Positions 1-7,360 of a DNA stretch of 7,360 bases are shown one piece after another. The notes beneath the pieces are model-generated. The model did no database searches, had not been told where the DNA came from, and worked only from the letters and a program-made list of their open reading frames with translations. A program made the position numbers and the translations under genes. Position 1 is the stretch's first letter. Each line of letters begins with the position of its first letter. The stretch is from CAZCBJ01 sp964496705 (GTDB taxonomy: Bacteria > Chloroflexota > Anaerolineae > Anaerolineales > Anaerolineaceae): positions 1-7,360 of the forward strand of contig CAZCBJ010000199.1 of NCBI GenBank assembly GCA_964496705.1, read 5' to 3'.

Positions 1-201
1 AAGATGGGCTATGAATGCGCCGAGGAGCATGAATGGCAATACCCGCGCACAAAGACCGAGGAAGAATATGCCGCCAGCCGGGTGGAGTGTGAACGGGCGA
101 TTGCTTTCGGCGCCCCGTTTACGCCGCTGCCGGTTGAGCCGGAAAGTCTCGTTTCAATGACCTGTGAAAATCTTCGAATCGCCCATAAACCCTTACGATA
201 G
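1..201 (+). CDS. 3' end of an unrecognised gene
   Basis: The reading frame is open from the left edge and ends at the TAG at 199-201, so this is probably the C-terminal part of a longer protein. An ATG lies at base 4, but no upstream sequence is available to test it for a ribosome site. The first 45 or so codons use GC-rich third positions like the genes downstream (for example GCC, GAG, CGC, CTG). They encode a charged stretch rich in Glu and Arg with a proline-rich segment (FTPLPVEPE) near residues 40-48. The last 20 codons are poorer in GC and look less constrained, as a variable C-terminal tail would. I see no domain motif, membrane segment or signal. I do not recognise the family and cannot say whether it belongs to the inositol system; it lies upstream of the operon promoter and is probably a separate transcription unit. 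Confidence 0.5.
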   Translation, partial: KMGYECAEEHEWQYPRTKTEEEYAASRVECERAIAFGAPFTPLPVEPESLVSMTCENLRIAHKPLR

Positions 202-347
202 TTTATGCGAGCAATTGGGTCATCCATATCACCACCTGCCTCGTCATTTTTTACCAAATATTCAGACAGCCTCTTATTCTTTTGTTAAAACTGCAAAACT
301 ACTGAATTTTATTTATCAAAACGACTTGTGGAATTTAATCCCTGGCT

Positions 348-376
348 TTGACATCTGCTGGCGATCATAGTAAAAT
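348..376 (+). promoter_or_regulatory. Sigma-70-type promoter of the inositol operon
   Basis: A consensus -35 hexamer TTGACA (348-353) is followed by a spacer of exactly 17 bases and a -10 hexamer TAAAAT (371-376; one mismatch to TATAAT). The expected transcription start is about 383-384, which gives a leader of roughly 35 bases before the regulator ATG at 419. AT-rich sequence lies upstream. The position, the spacing and the adjacent operator all support it as the main promoter for the regulator and the iol genes. Confidence 0.85.
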
Positions 377-384
377 CGAGATGA

Positions 385-406
385 TTCTTGCACACGTGTG
401 CATGAA
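385..406. promoter_or_regulatory. LacI-family operator (inverted repeat)
   Basis: A perfect 14-base palindrome, TGCACACGTGTGCA (389-402), is centred on CG at 395/396. After one unpaired position on each side it extends by matching TTC (385-387) and GAA (404-406), so ten of eleven base pairs are symmetric over 22 bases. A palindrome with a central CpG is the usual operator form of LacI/PurR-type regulators. It begins just after the predicted transcription start, so a bound repressor would block initiation or early elongation. The likely ligand is the regulator encoded immediately downstream, which implies autoregulation. I noticed no second copy in the window. Confidence 0.8.
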
Positions 407-418
407 CGGATCTCCGCT

Positions 419-1447
419 ATGCCAATCACGATCAAAGACATTGCCCGCCGCGCGGGTGTCTCTCACTCCACTGTCTCGCGGGCGCTGCACGGTAGCCGTC
501 TCATCTCGCCCGCCACCGCGCTGCGCATCCAGTCCGCCGCCAGCGAGTTGGGCTACCTGCCCTCGGCTGCGGCGCGCAGCCTGAAAACCAACCGCTCGCA
601 GGCGCTGGGGGTGATCGTCAGCAGCATTGAAGACCCCTTCTTCGGCGAAATCCTGCAGGGAATTGAGGAAGCGGCGCAGGCGGGAGGATATTCTTTGTTC
701 ATCGCGGCTTCTCAGCACGACCCCAGCTCGGAAAGAGCCATCGTCAAGACCATGCGCGAGCACCGCGTGGACGGGGTCATCTTGTGCTCCACACCTTTCA
801 GCCCGGAACACAGCCGCGAGCTGCAAACCTTCGGCATCCCGCTGGTGGTGGTCAACAATCAGGCAGCCGAGGAATACCGCCATTCAATCTATCATGACGA
901 CCTGTTCGGCAGCCGCCAGGTGACCCGGCATTTGATTGACCTCGGCCACCGCCGAATTGCCTATCTCGGCAACGACTCCTCCGGGCGCACCAACCTGGAG
1001 CGGTTGGGCGGATTTCAGCAAGAGATGCGGGCGGCTGGATTGGAGATTAACCAATCATATTTACACCACACAACGGGTGGAACGGCGCAGCATGGCTTGG
1101 AGGCGGCGCGTTATTACCTGTGCCTGGCGGAGCGCCCGACAGCCGTATTCTGTTTTAATGATCTGCAGGCGGTGGGGATGCTGCGCGGTTTTCACGAGGC
1201 GGGTCTGCGCGTACCCACCGATATCTCCGTGGCGGGGTTTGACAACATCAGCATCTCGGCCTTCACCTGCCCGCCGCTGACCACCTTTGACCAGCCCAAA
1301 CGCCTGCTCGGCCGCGAGGCTGCGCGCTTGATGCTGACCCTGCTGGCTCCACCGGTGGGCGAAATGGGTGGTCAACCCACCATTGTGTCGATGCGCGGCA
1401 GCCTGCTGGTGCGCGAATCGACAGCCAAACCATCTGCAAAAGGATAA
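419..1447 (+). CDS. LacI-family transcriptional regulator of the inositol operon
   Basis: The 342-residue protein has the normal LacI/GalR length and layout. The N-terminal helix-turn-helix is at residues 4-23 (TIKDIARRAGVSHSTVSRAL), with H16 and S17 at the usual specificity positions. The hinge helix includes the minor-groove leucine L55 (AARSLKT). A periplasmic-binding-protein-like effector domain follows, with family signatures IEDPFFGEILQGIEEAA, VFCFNDLQAVGML and ISVAGFDNI. I chose the ATG at 419 because the protein then starts as family members do. The in-frame GTG at 398 lies inside the operator and adds eight unconserved residues. Shine-Dalgarno matching is weak (CGGA, 408-411). As first gene of the operon, next to a LacI-type operator, it probably represses the iol genes until an inositol-derived effector binds; this role is inferred from context. 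Inositol regulators in well-studied bacteria are often of other families (DeoR-type in Bacillus, RpiR-type in Salmonella). Confidence 0.9.
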   Translation: MPITIKDIARRAGVSHSTVSRALHGSRLISPATALRIQSAASELGYLPSAAARSLKTNRSQALGVIVSSIEDPFFGEILQGIEEAAQAGGYSLFIAASQHDPSSERAIVKTMREHRVDGVILCSTPFSPEHSRELQTFGIPLVVVNNQAAEEYRHSIYHDDLFGSRQVTRHLIDLGHRRIAYLGNDSSGRTNLERLGGFQQEMRAAGLEINQSYLHHTTGGTAQHGLEAARYYLCLAERPTAVFCFNDLQAVGMLRGFHEAGLRVPTDISVAGFDNISISAFTCPPLTTFDQPKRLLGREAARLMLTLLAPPVGEMGGQPTIVSMRGSLLVRESTAKPSAKG

Positions 1448-1454
1448 TTCCGAT

Positions 1455-2350
1455 ATGCATGCCACTTCTTCGCATCTTCTCGTCGCCCCAGATTTCAGCC
1501 GGGTGGAATACATCCAGGTCACTCCCATCTCGGCGGGCTGGGACCACCTGCACTTTGCCGCGCGCAATATGCAGCGCCGCGAGCGCTGGAGCTTTGAGAC
1601 CGGCGACCACGAGTTGGCGCTGGTGATCCTGGGTGGGGTCTGCGCGGTCACCTCCAACCGTGGTAACTGGAATGAAATTGGGCGCCGCCCCAACGTCTTC
1701 TCCGGCATGCCCTACACCCTGTACCTGCCGCGGCGCACGGATTTCACCGTTGAGTCGCTCAGCCCGGCGCTGGACATCGCCTACGGCTGGTGCCACGTCG
1801 AGAATGATCATCCCGCCCGCCTGGTCCGGCCTGGAGATGTGGAAATTGAGATCCGCGGCGGTGGAAACGCCACCCGGCAGATCAACAAGATCATCCCGCC
1901 GGGTTTCGACTGCCAGCGCCTGGTGGTGGTGGAGGTGTTCACCCCGGCCGGCAACTGGTCATCCTATCCGCCGCACAAGCACGATGAGCATCGTGTGGAC
2001 GAGCAGGGCAATTTGCTCGAAGCAGACCTGGAAGAAATTTATTTCTATAAGATCGACCGCCCGCAGGGTTACGCTTATCAGCGCATCTACACCGCTGACC
2101 GGCGGCTGGACGAGTTGATGCTGGTGCAGGACAGCCACCTGGTGCTTTCCCCGGAGGGGTACCACCCGGTGGTGGCTGCGCCTGGCTACCACTGCTATTA
2201 CTTGAATATGCTGGCCGGCTCAGCCCAGTCGCTGGCGGCGGTTGATGATCCAGCGCATGCCTGGGTCAAGGAGACGTTGATCGAGAAAGACGCGCGCCTG
2301 CCGCTGGTCAGCATGCAAATGGAAGAAGGAACACAACAGGAGGTGAGAGA

Positions 2351-2354
<4 letters not shown>
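1455..2354 (+). CDS. iolB: 5-deoxy-glucuronate isomerase IolB
   Basis: This 299-residue cytosolic enzyme isomerises 5-deoxy-D-glucuronate, the IolD product, to 2-deoxy-5-keto-D-gluconate (DKG). It is a bicupin of the IolB/KduI type. The C-terminal cupin shows the metal-site motif SSYPPHKHDE with H174 and H176, acidic residues E193/E194 in LEEIYFYKI, and H237 in GYHPVVAAPGYHCYYLNMLAG. This is the arrangement expected for the metal ligands. Length is slightly above the roughly 270 residues of the Bacillus protein. The ATG at 1455 is preceded by AAAAGGA (1438-1444), which ends at the regulator's TAA, so translation of the two genes is probably coupled. A longer in-frame extension from 1368 overlaps the regulator and has no matching ribosome site. 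The 3' end overlaps the next gene by four bases (ATGA). Recognition is strong from sequence, and the order with iolD, iolE and iolG supports it. Confidence 0.93.
2338..2346 (+). promoter_or_regulatory. Full-consensus ribosome binding site of the transaldolase-like gene
   Basis: AGGAGGTGA is a complete match to the 16S rRNA anti-Shine-Dalgarno sequence, four bases before the ATG at 2351. It lies inside the last codons of iolB, and the ATG overlaps the iolB TGA. It is among the strongest sites in the window, which suggests high, coupled expression of this gene. Confidence 0.85.
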
Positions 2355-3434
<1,080 letters not shown>

Positions 3435-3436
<2 letters not shown>

Positions 3437-3442
3437 AGGAGG
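3435..3442 (+). promoter_or_regulatory. Strong ribosome binding site of iolD
   Basis: AAAGGAGG stands five bases before the ATG at 3448 and overlaps the TAA that ends the transaldolase-like gene (3434-3436). This fixes the iolD start and suggests coupled translation. Confidence 0.85.
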
Positions 3443-3447
3443 TTTGG

Positions 3448-5310
3448 ATGAAGACCACTCGATTGACCACGGCGCAGGCACTCGTGCGCTTTCTGAAAAA
3501 TCAATGGGTGCGCCGTGATGAGCAAGACAACCCATTTTTCGCCGGCATGCTGGGCATTTTCGGTCACGGCAACGTGGCTGGGATCGGCCAGGCGTTGACC
3601 GAAAACCTGGATTTCCCCTTCACGCTGGTGCGCAATGAGCAATCTGCGGTGCATCTGGCGGCGGGTTTCGCCAAGATGAGCAACCGCATGCGCACCTTCG
3701 CCTGCACTTCTTCGATCGGTCCGGGGGCGACCAACATGATCACCGGCGCGGCGCTGGCGACGATCAACCGCCTGCCGGTGCTGCTGCTGCCGGGGGATAT
3801 TTTTGCGCGGCGCAATGTTGCGCCCGTTCTGCAGCAGCTTGAGTCGCCTGCGACACAGGATATTGGCGTGAACGATTGCTTTCGCCCGGTCAGCCGCTAC
3901 TGGGACCGCATCTACCGCCCTGAACAGCTCATCACCGCCCTGCCGGAGGTGATGCGTGTGTTGACCTCTCCAGCCGAGACAGGTGCAGTCACGCTGGCGC
4001 TGCCGCAGGATGTGCAGGCGGAGGCGTGGGAATATCCGGCTGAAATGTTTGAGCGGCGCACCTGGCTGATCCGCCGGCAACCAGCCGACCGCAGTCTGCT
4101 GCGCCTGGCGGTTGAGCGCATTCGCGCCAGCCGCCGCCCGCTGATTGTGGCCGGGGGCGGCGTGCTGTACAGCGAGGCTGGCTCAGTGCTGGCACAATTC
4201 TGTGCTCAGACTGGTATTCCAGTCGGTGAGACGCAAGCTGGCAAGGGTTCATTGGCATACGATCATCCCCGGTGCGCGGGAGCCATCGGCGCCACCGGAA
4301 CGCTGGCTGCCAATCGGCTGGCAGCCGCGGCTGACCTGGTGATCGGCATTGGCACGCGCTACTCAGATTTCACCACCGCATCCATGACCGCTTTCAAGAA
4401 CCCGGATGTGCAATTCATCAATATCAATGTCGCCGAGTTTGACGCTTACAAACACAGCGACCTGCCGCTGGTGGCAGACGCGCGTCTGACCCTTGAGGAA
4501 TTGAGCGCGGGCCTGGCGGGTTGGCAAGTGAGTGCCGACTATGCTCATGAAATTGCCGCCCTGAAAGCGGCCTGGGAATCCGAGGTGGAGCGCTTGTTCC
4601 ATCTCAACCACCAGCCGCTGCCCGCGCAAAGCGAGGTGATCGGCGCCATCTGGGAGGCGAGCGGAGCGCGCGACGTGCTGGTATCGGCGGCGGGCAGCCA
4701 TCCGGGCGACCTGCACAAGCTATGGCGGGCGCGGGAACCCAACACCTATCACCTGGAATATGGCTACTCGTGTATGGGTTATGAAATACCCGGCGCAATG
4801 GGGGTCAAGCTGGCTGATCCTGACCGCGAGGTGTACGTGTTTTTAGGCGACGGTACCTACCTGATGATGCCCAGCGAGATCGCCACTGCGGTGCAGGAAG
4901 GGATTAAATTGATCATTGTGCTGGTGGATAATGGCGGGTTTGCCTCAATCGGCGGGTTGAGCCAATCACTGGGCTCGGGCGGGTTTGGCACGCGATTCCG
5001 CCTGCGGGATGGAAACAGCGGGCAACTGGACGGCGAACCGCTGCCGGTGGATTTTGCCGCCAACGCTGCCAGCCTGGGAGCGTATGCTATCAAAGCGGCG
5101 AGCATCGCTGAGCTGCGCCAATGTCTGCAAGAAGCGCGCCGTGCCAATCGCACCACGGTCATCGTGGTCCAGACGGACCGCGAGGTGCGAGTGCCCGGAT
5201 ATGAATCCTGGTGGGATGTAGCCGTGGCTGAAGTGTCAGACCAAACCAGCGTGCAACAGGCACGCAGGGCTTATGAAAAATCGCTCAAAAAAGAGCGATA
5301 TTTCCTGTAG
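3448..5310 (+). CDS. iolD: Trihydroxycyclohexane-1,2-dione hydrolase IolD (ThDP-dependent)
   Basis: The 620-residue protein hydrolyses 3D-(3,5/4)-trihydroxycyclohexane-1,2-dione, opening the inositol ring to 5-deoxy-D-glucuronate. It has the three-domain acetolactate-synthase-like layout. The N-terminal pyrimidine-binding domain contains the cofactor-activating E64 in RNEQSAVHLAAGFAKM and the GPGATNMITG loop. A central domain starts near residue 220 (PLIVAGGGVLYSEAG). The C-terminal pyrophosphate domain has the metal/ThDP motif from G467-D468-G469 to N495 (LVDNGGF), 26 residues apart as expected. The sequence NGGFASIGGLSQSLGSGGFG after this motif is typical of IolD and separates it from acetolactate synthase. 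Length is slightly below the usual 635-645. The last codons encode a lysine-rich tail (EKSLKKERYFL) whose DNA forms a small hairpin. It lies 11 bases after the previous gene and 13 before iolE. Confidence 0.95.
   Translation: MKTTRLTTAQALVRFLKNQWVRRDEQDNPFFAGMLGIFGHGNVAGIGQALTENLDFPFTLVRNEQSAVHLAAGFAKMSNRMRTFACTSSIGPGATNMITGAALATINRLPVLLLPGDIFARRNVAPVLQQLESPATQDIGVNDCFRPVSRYWDRIYRPEQLITALPEVMRVLTSPAETGAVTLALPQDVQAEAWEYPAEMFERRTWLIRRQPADRSLLRLAVERIRASRRPLIVAGGGVLYSEAGSVLAQFCAQTGIPVGETQAGKGSLAYDHPRCAGAIGATGTLAANRLAAAADLVIGIGTRYSDFTTASMTAFKNPDVQFININVAEFDAYKHSDLPLVADARLTLEELSAGLAGWQVSADYAHEIAALKAAWESEVERLFHLNHQPLPAQSEVIGAIWEASGARDVLVSAAGSHPGDLHKLWRAREPNTYHLEYGYSCMGYEIPGAMGVKLADPDREVYVFLGDGTYLMMPSEIATAVQEGIKLIIVLVDNGGFASIGGLSQSLGSGGFGTRFRLRDGNSGQLDGEPLPVDFAANAASLGAYAIKAASIAELRQCLQEARRANRTTVIVVQTDREVRVPGYESWWDVAVAEVSDQTSVQQARRAYEKSLKKERYFL
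5280..5299. other. Perfect hairpin in the last codons of iolD
   Basis: A seven-base stem, ATCGCTC (5280-5286) with GAGCGAT (5293-5299), closes a loop of six A residues, and A-T pairs extend it after one mismatch. It ends 12 bases before the iolE ribosome site. On the + strand only a short ATTTCC follows, so it is a poor terminator in the operon's direction. Read on the - strand it is followed by TTTTTC and would look more like one. It could affect mRNA stability or iolE translation, or simply be chance in a lysine-rich coding tail. Confidence 0.5.
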
Positions 5311-5314
5311 AACT

Positions 5315-5319
5315 GGAGG
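5315..5319 (+). promoter_or_regulatory. Ribosome binding site that fixes the iolE start
   Basis: GGAGG, four bases before the ATG at 5324, decides this start over an in-frame ATG at 5273, which lies inside iolD and has no such site. Confidence 0.8.
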
Positions 5320-5323
5320 GAGC

Positions 5324-6223
5324 ATGATACGAATTGGAAATGCGCCTTGTTCATGGGGCGTGCTGGAATTTGACCTGGAAGGTGAGGCAGCCGGCTATGT
5401 TCAAGTGTTGGATGAGATGGCGGCTGCCGGGTATGCGGGCACGGAACTGGGAGATTGGGGCTTCATGCCGACTGAGCCGGACACACTCAAAAAAGAGTTG
5501 GAACGCCGCGGGCTGACCTTGCTGAGCGCCTTTGTGCCGGTGGCGCTCAAGGATGCCGGGGCGCATGCCGGAGGGGTGGAAAGCGCCGTGCGCACGGCGA
5601 GGCTGCTGGCTGGAACGGCGGGAAATACGGCGTTCATTGTCTTGGCTGATGACAACGGGAAAGACCCGTTGCGCACGAAAAAAGCCGGGCGGATTGGGGC
5701 AGGCGATGGGCTGAGCGGGGAGGAATGGAAAGTGGTTGGGGCGGGTGCGATGCGCGTAGCCGAAGCGGTCAGAGCCAAAACCGGGCTGCGCACCGTGTTC
5801 CACCACCACTGCGCCGGCTATGTGGAAACCCCGGCAGAAATTGAACACCTGCTGGCATTGACCGACCCGCAGCTGCTCGGTTTGTGCTTTGACACCGGCC
5901 ATTACGCCTTCGGCGGAGGCGATCCTCTGGATGGGCTGCGCAGATTCAGCAGCCGCATCTGGCACGTGCATTTTAAAGACTGCCATCCGAAGATAATCAC
6001 GCAAGCCGTGCGCGAAGGATGGGATTATTTTGCCTCCGTGCGCGCGGGAATCTTCTGCGAGCTGGGTGAGGGCGGAGTGGATTTTCCGTCGATCAAAAGT
6101 GAACTGGAGCGTATGGGCTATGACGGCTGGATTGTGGTTGAGCAGGATGTCCTGCCCGGAATGGGCAAACCCTGCGAATCGGCACAGCGCAACCGGCAGT
6201 ACCTGCGCGGCATTGGATTATAA
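5324..6223 (+). CDS. iolE: 2-keto-myo-inositol dehydratase IolE
   Basis: This 299-residue protein is a sugar-phosphate-isomerase/AP-endonuclease-2-type TIM barrel, almost the same length as Bacillus IolE. It removes water from 2-keto-myo-inositol (scyllo-inosose) to give the trihydroxycyclohexanedione used by IolD. Visible signatures are IRIGNAPCSWGVLEF at the N-terminus, E41 in GTELGDWGFMP, the HHHCAGYVETPAEIE motif (H160-H162), D190 and H193 in LCFDTGHYAFGGGDP, H214/H216 in WHVHFKDCHP, and E273 in WIVVEQDVLPGMGKP. The Asp, His and Glu residues at barrel strand ends are the expected divalent-metal ligands. The start at 5324 has GGAGG upstream and gives the standard N-terminus. It follows iolD by 13 bases and precedes iolG by 20, so it is within the operon. 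Identification is firm. IolH- or IolI-type barrels are less likely, because the GNAPCSWG and HHHCAGYVET motifs are those of IolE. Confidence 0.94.
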   Translation: MIRIGNAPCSWGVLEFDLEGEAAGYVQVLDEMAAAGYAGTELGDWGFMPTEPDTLKKELERRGLTLLSAFVPVALKDAGAHAGGVESAVRTARLLAGTAGNTAFIVLADDNGKDPLRTKKAGRIGAGDGLSGEEWKVVGAGAMRVAEAVRAKTGLRTVFHHHCAGYVETPAEIEHLLALTDPQLLGLCFDTGHYAFGGGDPLDGLRRFSSRIWHVHFKDCHPKIITQAVREGWDYFASVRAGIFCELGEGGVDFPSIKSELERMGYDGWIVVEQDVLPGMGKPCESAQRNRQYLRGIGL

Positions 6224-6231
6224 ATTAAGAG

Positions 6232-6237
6232 GGAGTG
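6232..6237 (+). promoter_or_regulatory. Ribosome binding site that fixes the iolG start
   Basis: GGAGTG within AAGAGGGAGTG lies six bases before the ATG at 6244. The in-frame GTG at 6235 is part of this site, too close to it to serve as the start. Confidence 0.7.
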
Positions 6238-6243
6238 AATGCA

Positions 6244-7266
6244 ATGACAGCAGCAAAAAATTTGCGATTTGGAGTCATTGGTGCGGGGCGTATCGGCAAA
6301 ATTCACGCCGAAAATCTGGTCACCCGCATCCCCGGAGTTGAAGTAACCGCTCTAGCGGATGTCAACCTGGCAGCCGCGCAGGAAACGGCAGCCCGCCTGC
6401 ACATCCCGCAGGTCAGCGCTGATTTCCGCGATATTCTGGAAGACGCGAGCATCAACGCGGTGGCGATCTGCTCTTCGACCGACACGCACTCGCAGTTGAT
6501 CACCGCCTGCGCGCAGGCTGGCAAACACATCTTCTGCGAGAAGCCGGTGGATTATGACCTGGCGCGTATTGACACTGCCCTGCAGGCGGTGGAGAAAGCC
6601 GGGGTCAAGCTGCAGATTGGTTTCAACCGGCGTTTCGATCCCAATTTCCGCAAAGTTCATCAGATGGTCGCCGAAGGTAAGTTGGGTCAGGTGCATATCC
6701 TGCGCATCACCAGCCGCGATCCGGCTCCGCCGCCCATTGCCTACGTCAAAGTCTCCGGCGGGATGTTTCTGGATATGACCATCCATGATTTTGACATGGC
6801 GCGCTACCTCTCAGGCAGCGAGGTGGAGGAAGTGTTCACCGCGGCGGGTGTGTTGGTGGACCCGGCCATCGGCGCGGCGGGCGATGTAGACACGGCAGTG
6901 ATCACGCTGCGTTTTGCCAATGGGGCGATCGGGACGATAGATAACAGCCGCAAGGCAGTCTACGGCTACGATCAGCGCGTGGAAGTGTTCGGCTCGGCTG
7001 GAATGGTGTCAGCAGCCAACAACACCCCGGATAACACCACATTCAGCGCGGCGGACGGCGTGCATTCCAGCAAACCGCTGTATTTCTTCCTGGAGCGCTA
7101 CATGGACTCTTTCATCGCCGAGGTGCAGGAATTTGTCAACGCGGTGCAGGAAGACAAGGCGCCTCCGGTCAGCGGGCTGGACGGGCGCAAGCCGGTGGTG
7201 ATAGGCATGGCTGCGGCGAAATCGCACCGCGAGGGACGCCCGGTGAAGATCAGCGAGATTGGTTAA
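6244..7266 (+). CDS. iolG: Inositol 2-dehydrogenase IolG (Gfo/Idh/MocA family)
   Basis: The 340-residue NAD(P)-dependent oxidoreductase would carry out the first step, oxidation of myo-inositol (or an isomer such as scyllo-inositol) to the 2-keto compound. The N-terminal Rossmann fold shows the dinucleotide motif GAGRIG at residues 13-18 and the acidic D39-type residue in ALADVN. The catalytic EKP motif has K100. The second-domain motif GGMFLDMTIHDFDMARYL provides D177 and H181, matching the Lys-Asp-His triad known for Bacillus IolG (K97, D172, H176). The C-terminal RKAVYGYDQRVEVFGSAGM is also typical of inositol dehydrogenases. Length fits the family (about 335-345). Substrate preference among inositol isomers cannot be read from the sequence. 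Its place after iolE, with a 20-base gap, supports the pathway role over that of a generic sugar dehydrogenase. Confidence 0.92.
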   Translation: MTAAKNLRFGVIGAGRIGKIHAENLVTRIPGVEVTALADVNLAAAQETAARLHIPQVSADFRDILEDASINAVAICSSTDTHSQLITACAQAGKHIFCEKPVDYDLARIDTALQAVEKAGVKLQIGFNRRFDPNFRKVHQMVAEGKLGQVHILRITSRDPAPPPIAYVKVSGGMFLDMTIHDFDMARYLSGSEVEEVFTAAGVLVDPAIGAAGDVDTAVITLRFANGAIGTIDNSRKAVYGYDQRVEVFGSAGMVSAANNTPDNTTFSAADGVHSSKPLYFFLERYMDSFIAEVQEFVNAVQEDKAPPVSGLDGRKPVVIGMAAAKSHREGRPVKISEIG

Positions 7267-7291
7267 TCCGACAACTAGATGAGGTGAAGAT

Positions 7292-7360
7292 ATGAGTGAC
7301 GATTTGCATGAGCTGCTGCGCCGCGCCCGTGCGGCGCAGCGTGAGGTGGAGTTCTGGCCG
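7292..7360 (+). CDS. 5' end of a gene, possibly an (acylating) aldehyde dehydrogenase
   Basis: Only the first 23 codons are present before the window ends. GAGGTG (7281-7286) lies five bases before the ATG at 7292, so the start is well supported, and the gap of 25 bases after iolG places it in the same operon. The N-terminus (MSDDLHELLRRARAAQREVE) is an amphipathic helix. It resembles the start of aldehyde dehydrogenases, especially CoA-acylating or sulfoacetaldehyde-type ones, which begin with a similar run of RARAAQ followed by an aromatic residue. It does not look like the usual IolA N-terminus. If it is such an enzyme, it could act on malonate semialdehyde from this pathway. The product call rests on very few residues and is tentative. 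Confidence 0.4.
   Translation, partial: MSDDLHELLRRARAAQREVEFWP

Larger units (their letters stand above)
202..418. other. Intergenic regulatory region upstream of the operon
   Basis: This gap of 217 bases is clearly richer in A and T than the flanking genes, most of all between about 241 and 340. It contains the promoter at 348-376 and the operator at 385-406. A T-run lies at about 247-252, but I could not find a GC-rich stem before it, so no terminator for the upstream gene can be assigned. Short open frames here, such as 164-370, have no Shine-Dalgarno site and non-coding-like composition. Confidence 0.7.

Noticed and set aside
184..207. Inverted repeat CATAAAC / GTTTATG as a terminator of the upstream gene
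   Set aside because: The seven-base stem is AT-rich, has a ten-base loop, overlaps the stop codon and is not followed by a T-run.
164..370. Short + strand open frame in the intergenic region
   Set aside because: It has no ribosome site and AT-rich, non-coding-like composition, and it runs through the -35 element and into the -10 region.
364..385. Inverted repeat ATCAT / ATGAT flanking the -10 element as a second operator
   Set aside because: It has only five-base arms with a 12-base spacer, no similarity to the main operator and is within chance expectation.
398..418. GTG at 398 as an earlier start of the regulator
   Set aside because: It lies inside the operator, has no Shine-Dalgarno site and adds residues not expected in the family. 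The ATG at 419 gives the standard N-terminus.
365..883. Open frame on the - strand overlapping the start of the regulator and the operator
   Set aside because: Its product resembles no protein family, and the strand opposite carries the conserved LacI helix-turn-helix.
5273..5323. IolD-IolE fusion by frameshifting at the A6 run, or an upstream iolE start
   Set aside because: Reaching the iolE frame needs a +1 shift, whereas A6 runs mainly favour -1. The A6 is the loop of the hairpin, and iolE has its own good ribosome site.

Overview
The window is most of a single-strand (+) gene cluster for inositol breakdown, led by its own LacI-type regulator. The overall GC-rich coding sequence and the style of the LacI, IolD and transaldolase-family proteins suggest a free-living bacterium, possibly of the Chloroflexota (Anaerolineae-like). 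That assignment is an impression from protein style and is not proven by any marker here.

Layout. Bases 1-201 hold the 3' end of an unrecognised gene. Bases 202-418 are an AT-richer intergenic stretch with a near-consensus sigma-70 promoter (TTGACA, 17 bases, TAAAAT; 348-376). Directly after it, at 385-406, lies a strong LacI-type inverted-repeat operator. Six complete genes follow: lacI-family regulator (419-1447), iolB (1455-2354), a transaldolase-fold enzyme (2351-3436), iolD (3448-5310), iolE (5324-6223) and iolG (6244-7266). The first 23 codons of a further gene (7292 onward) look like the start of an aldehyde dehydrogenase. Gaps are -4 to 25 bases with good Shine-Dalgarno sites and no convincing terminator, so this reads as one operon, probably autoregulated.

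Pathway. IolG oxidises inositol to a keto-inositol, IolE dehydrates it, IolD opens the ring to 5-deoxy-glucuronate, and IolB isomerises that to 2-deoxy-5-keto-D-gluconate (DKG). Leaving out the transaldolase-like gene, gene order is the reverse of pathway order. In the classical pathway IolC then phosphorylates DKG and IolJ splits it to DHAP and malonate semialdehyde. Neither gene is in the window.

Most interesting point. A transaldolase-fold protein sits translationally coupled to iolB, where the IolC/IolJ step would follow. It keeps the Schiff-base lysine (K138), but by motif alignment it has Gln (Q109) where transaldolases have the catalytic Glu (E96 of E. coli TalB). Fructose-6-phosphate aldolase carries the same Glu-to-Gln difference. 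My hypothesis is that it is a class I aldolase, or a transaldolase, that cleaves DKG or its phosphate to malonate semialdehyde plus a C3 unit. The downstream dehydrogenase would then handle the semialdehyde. This is inference, and the genes outside the window are decisive.
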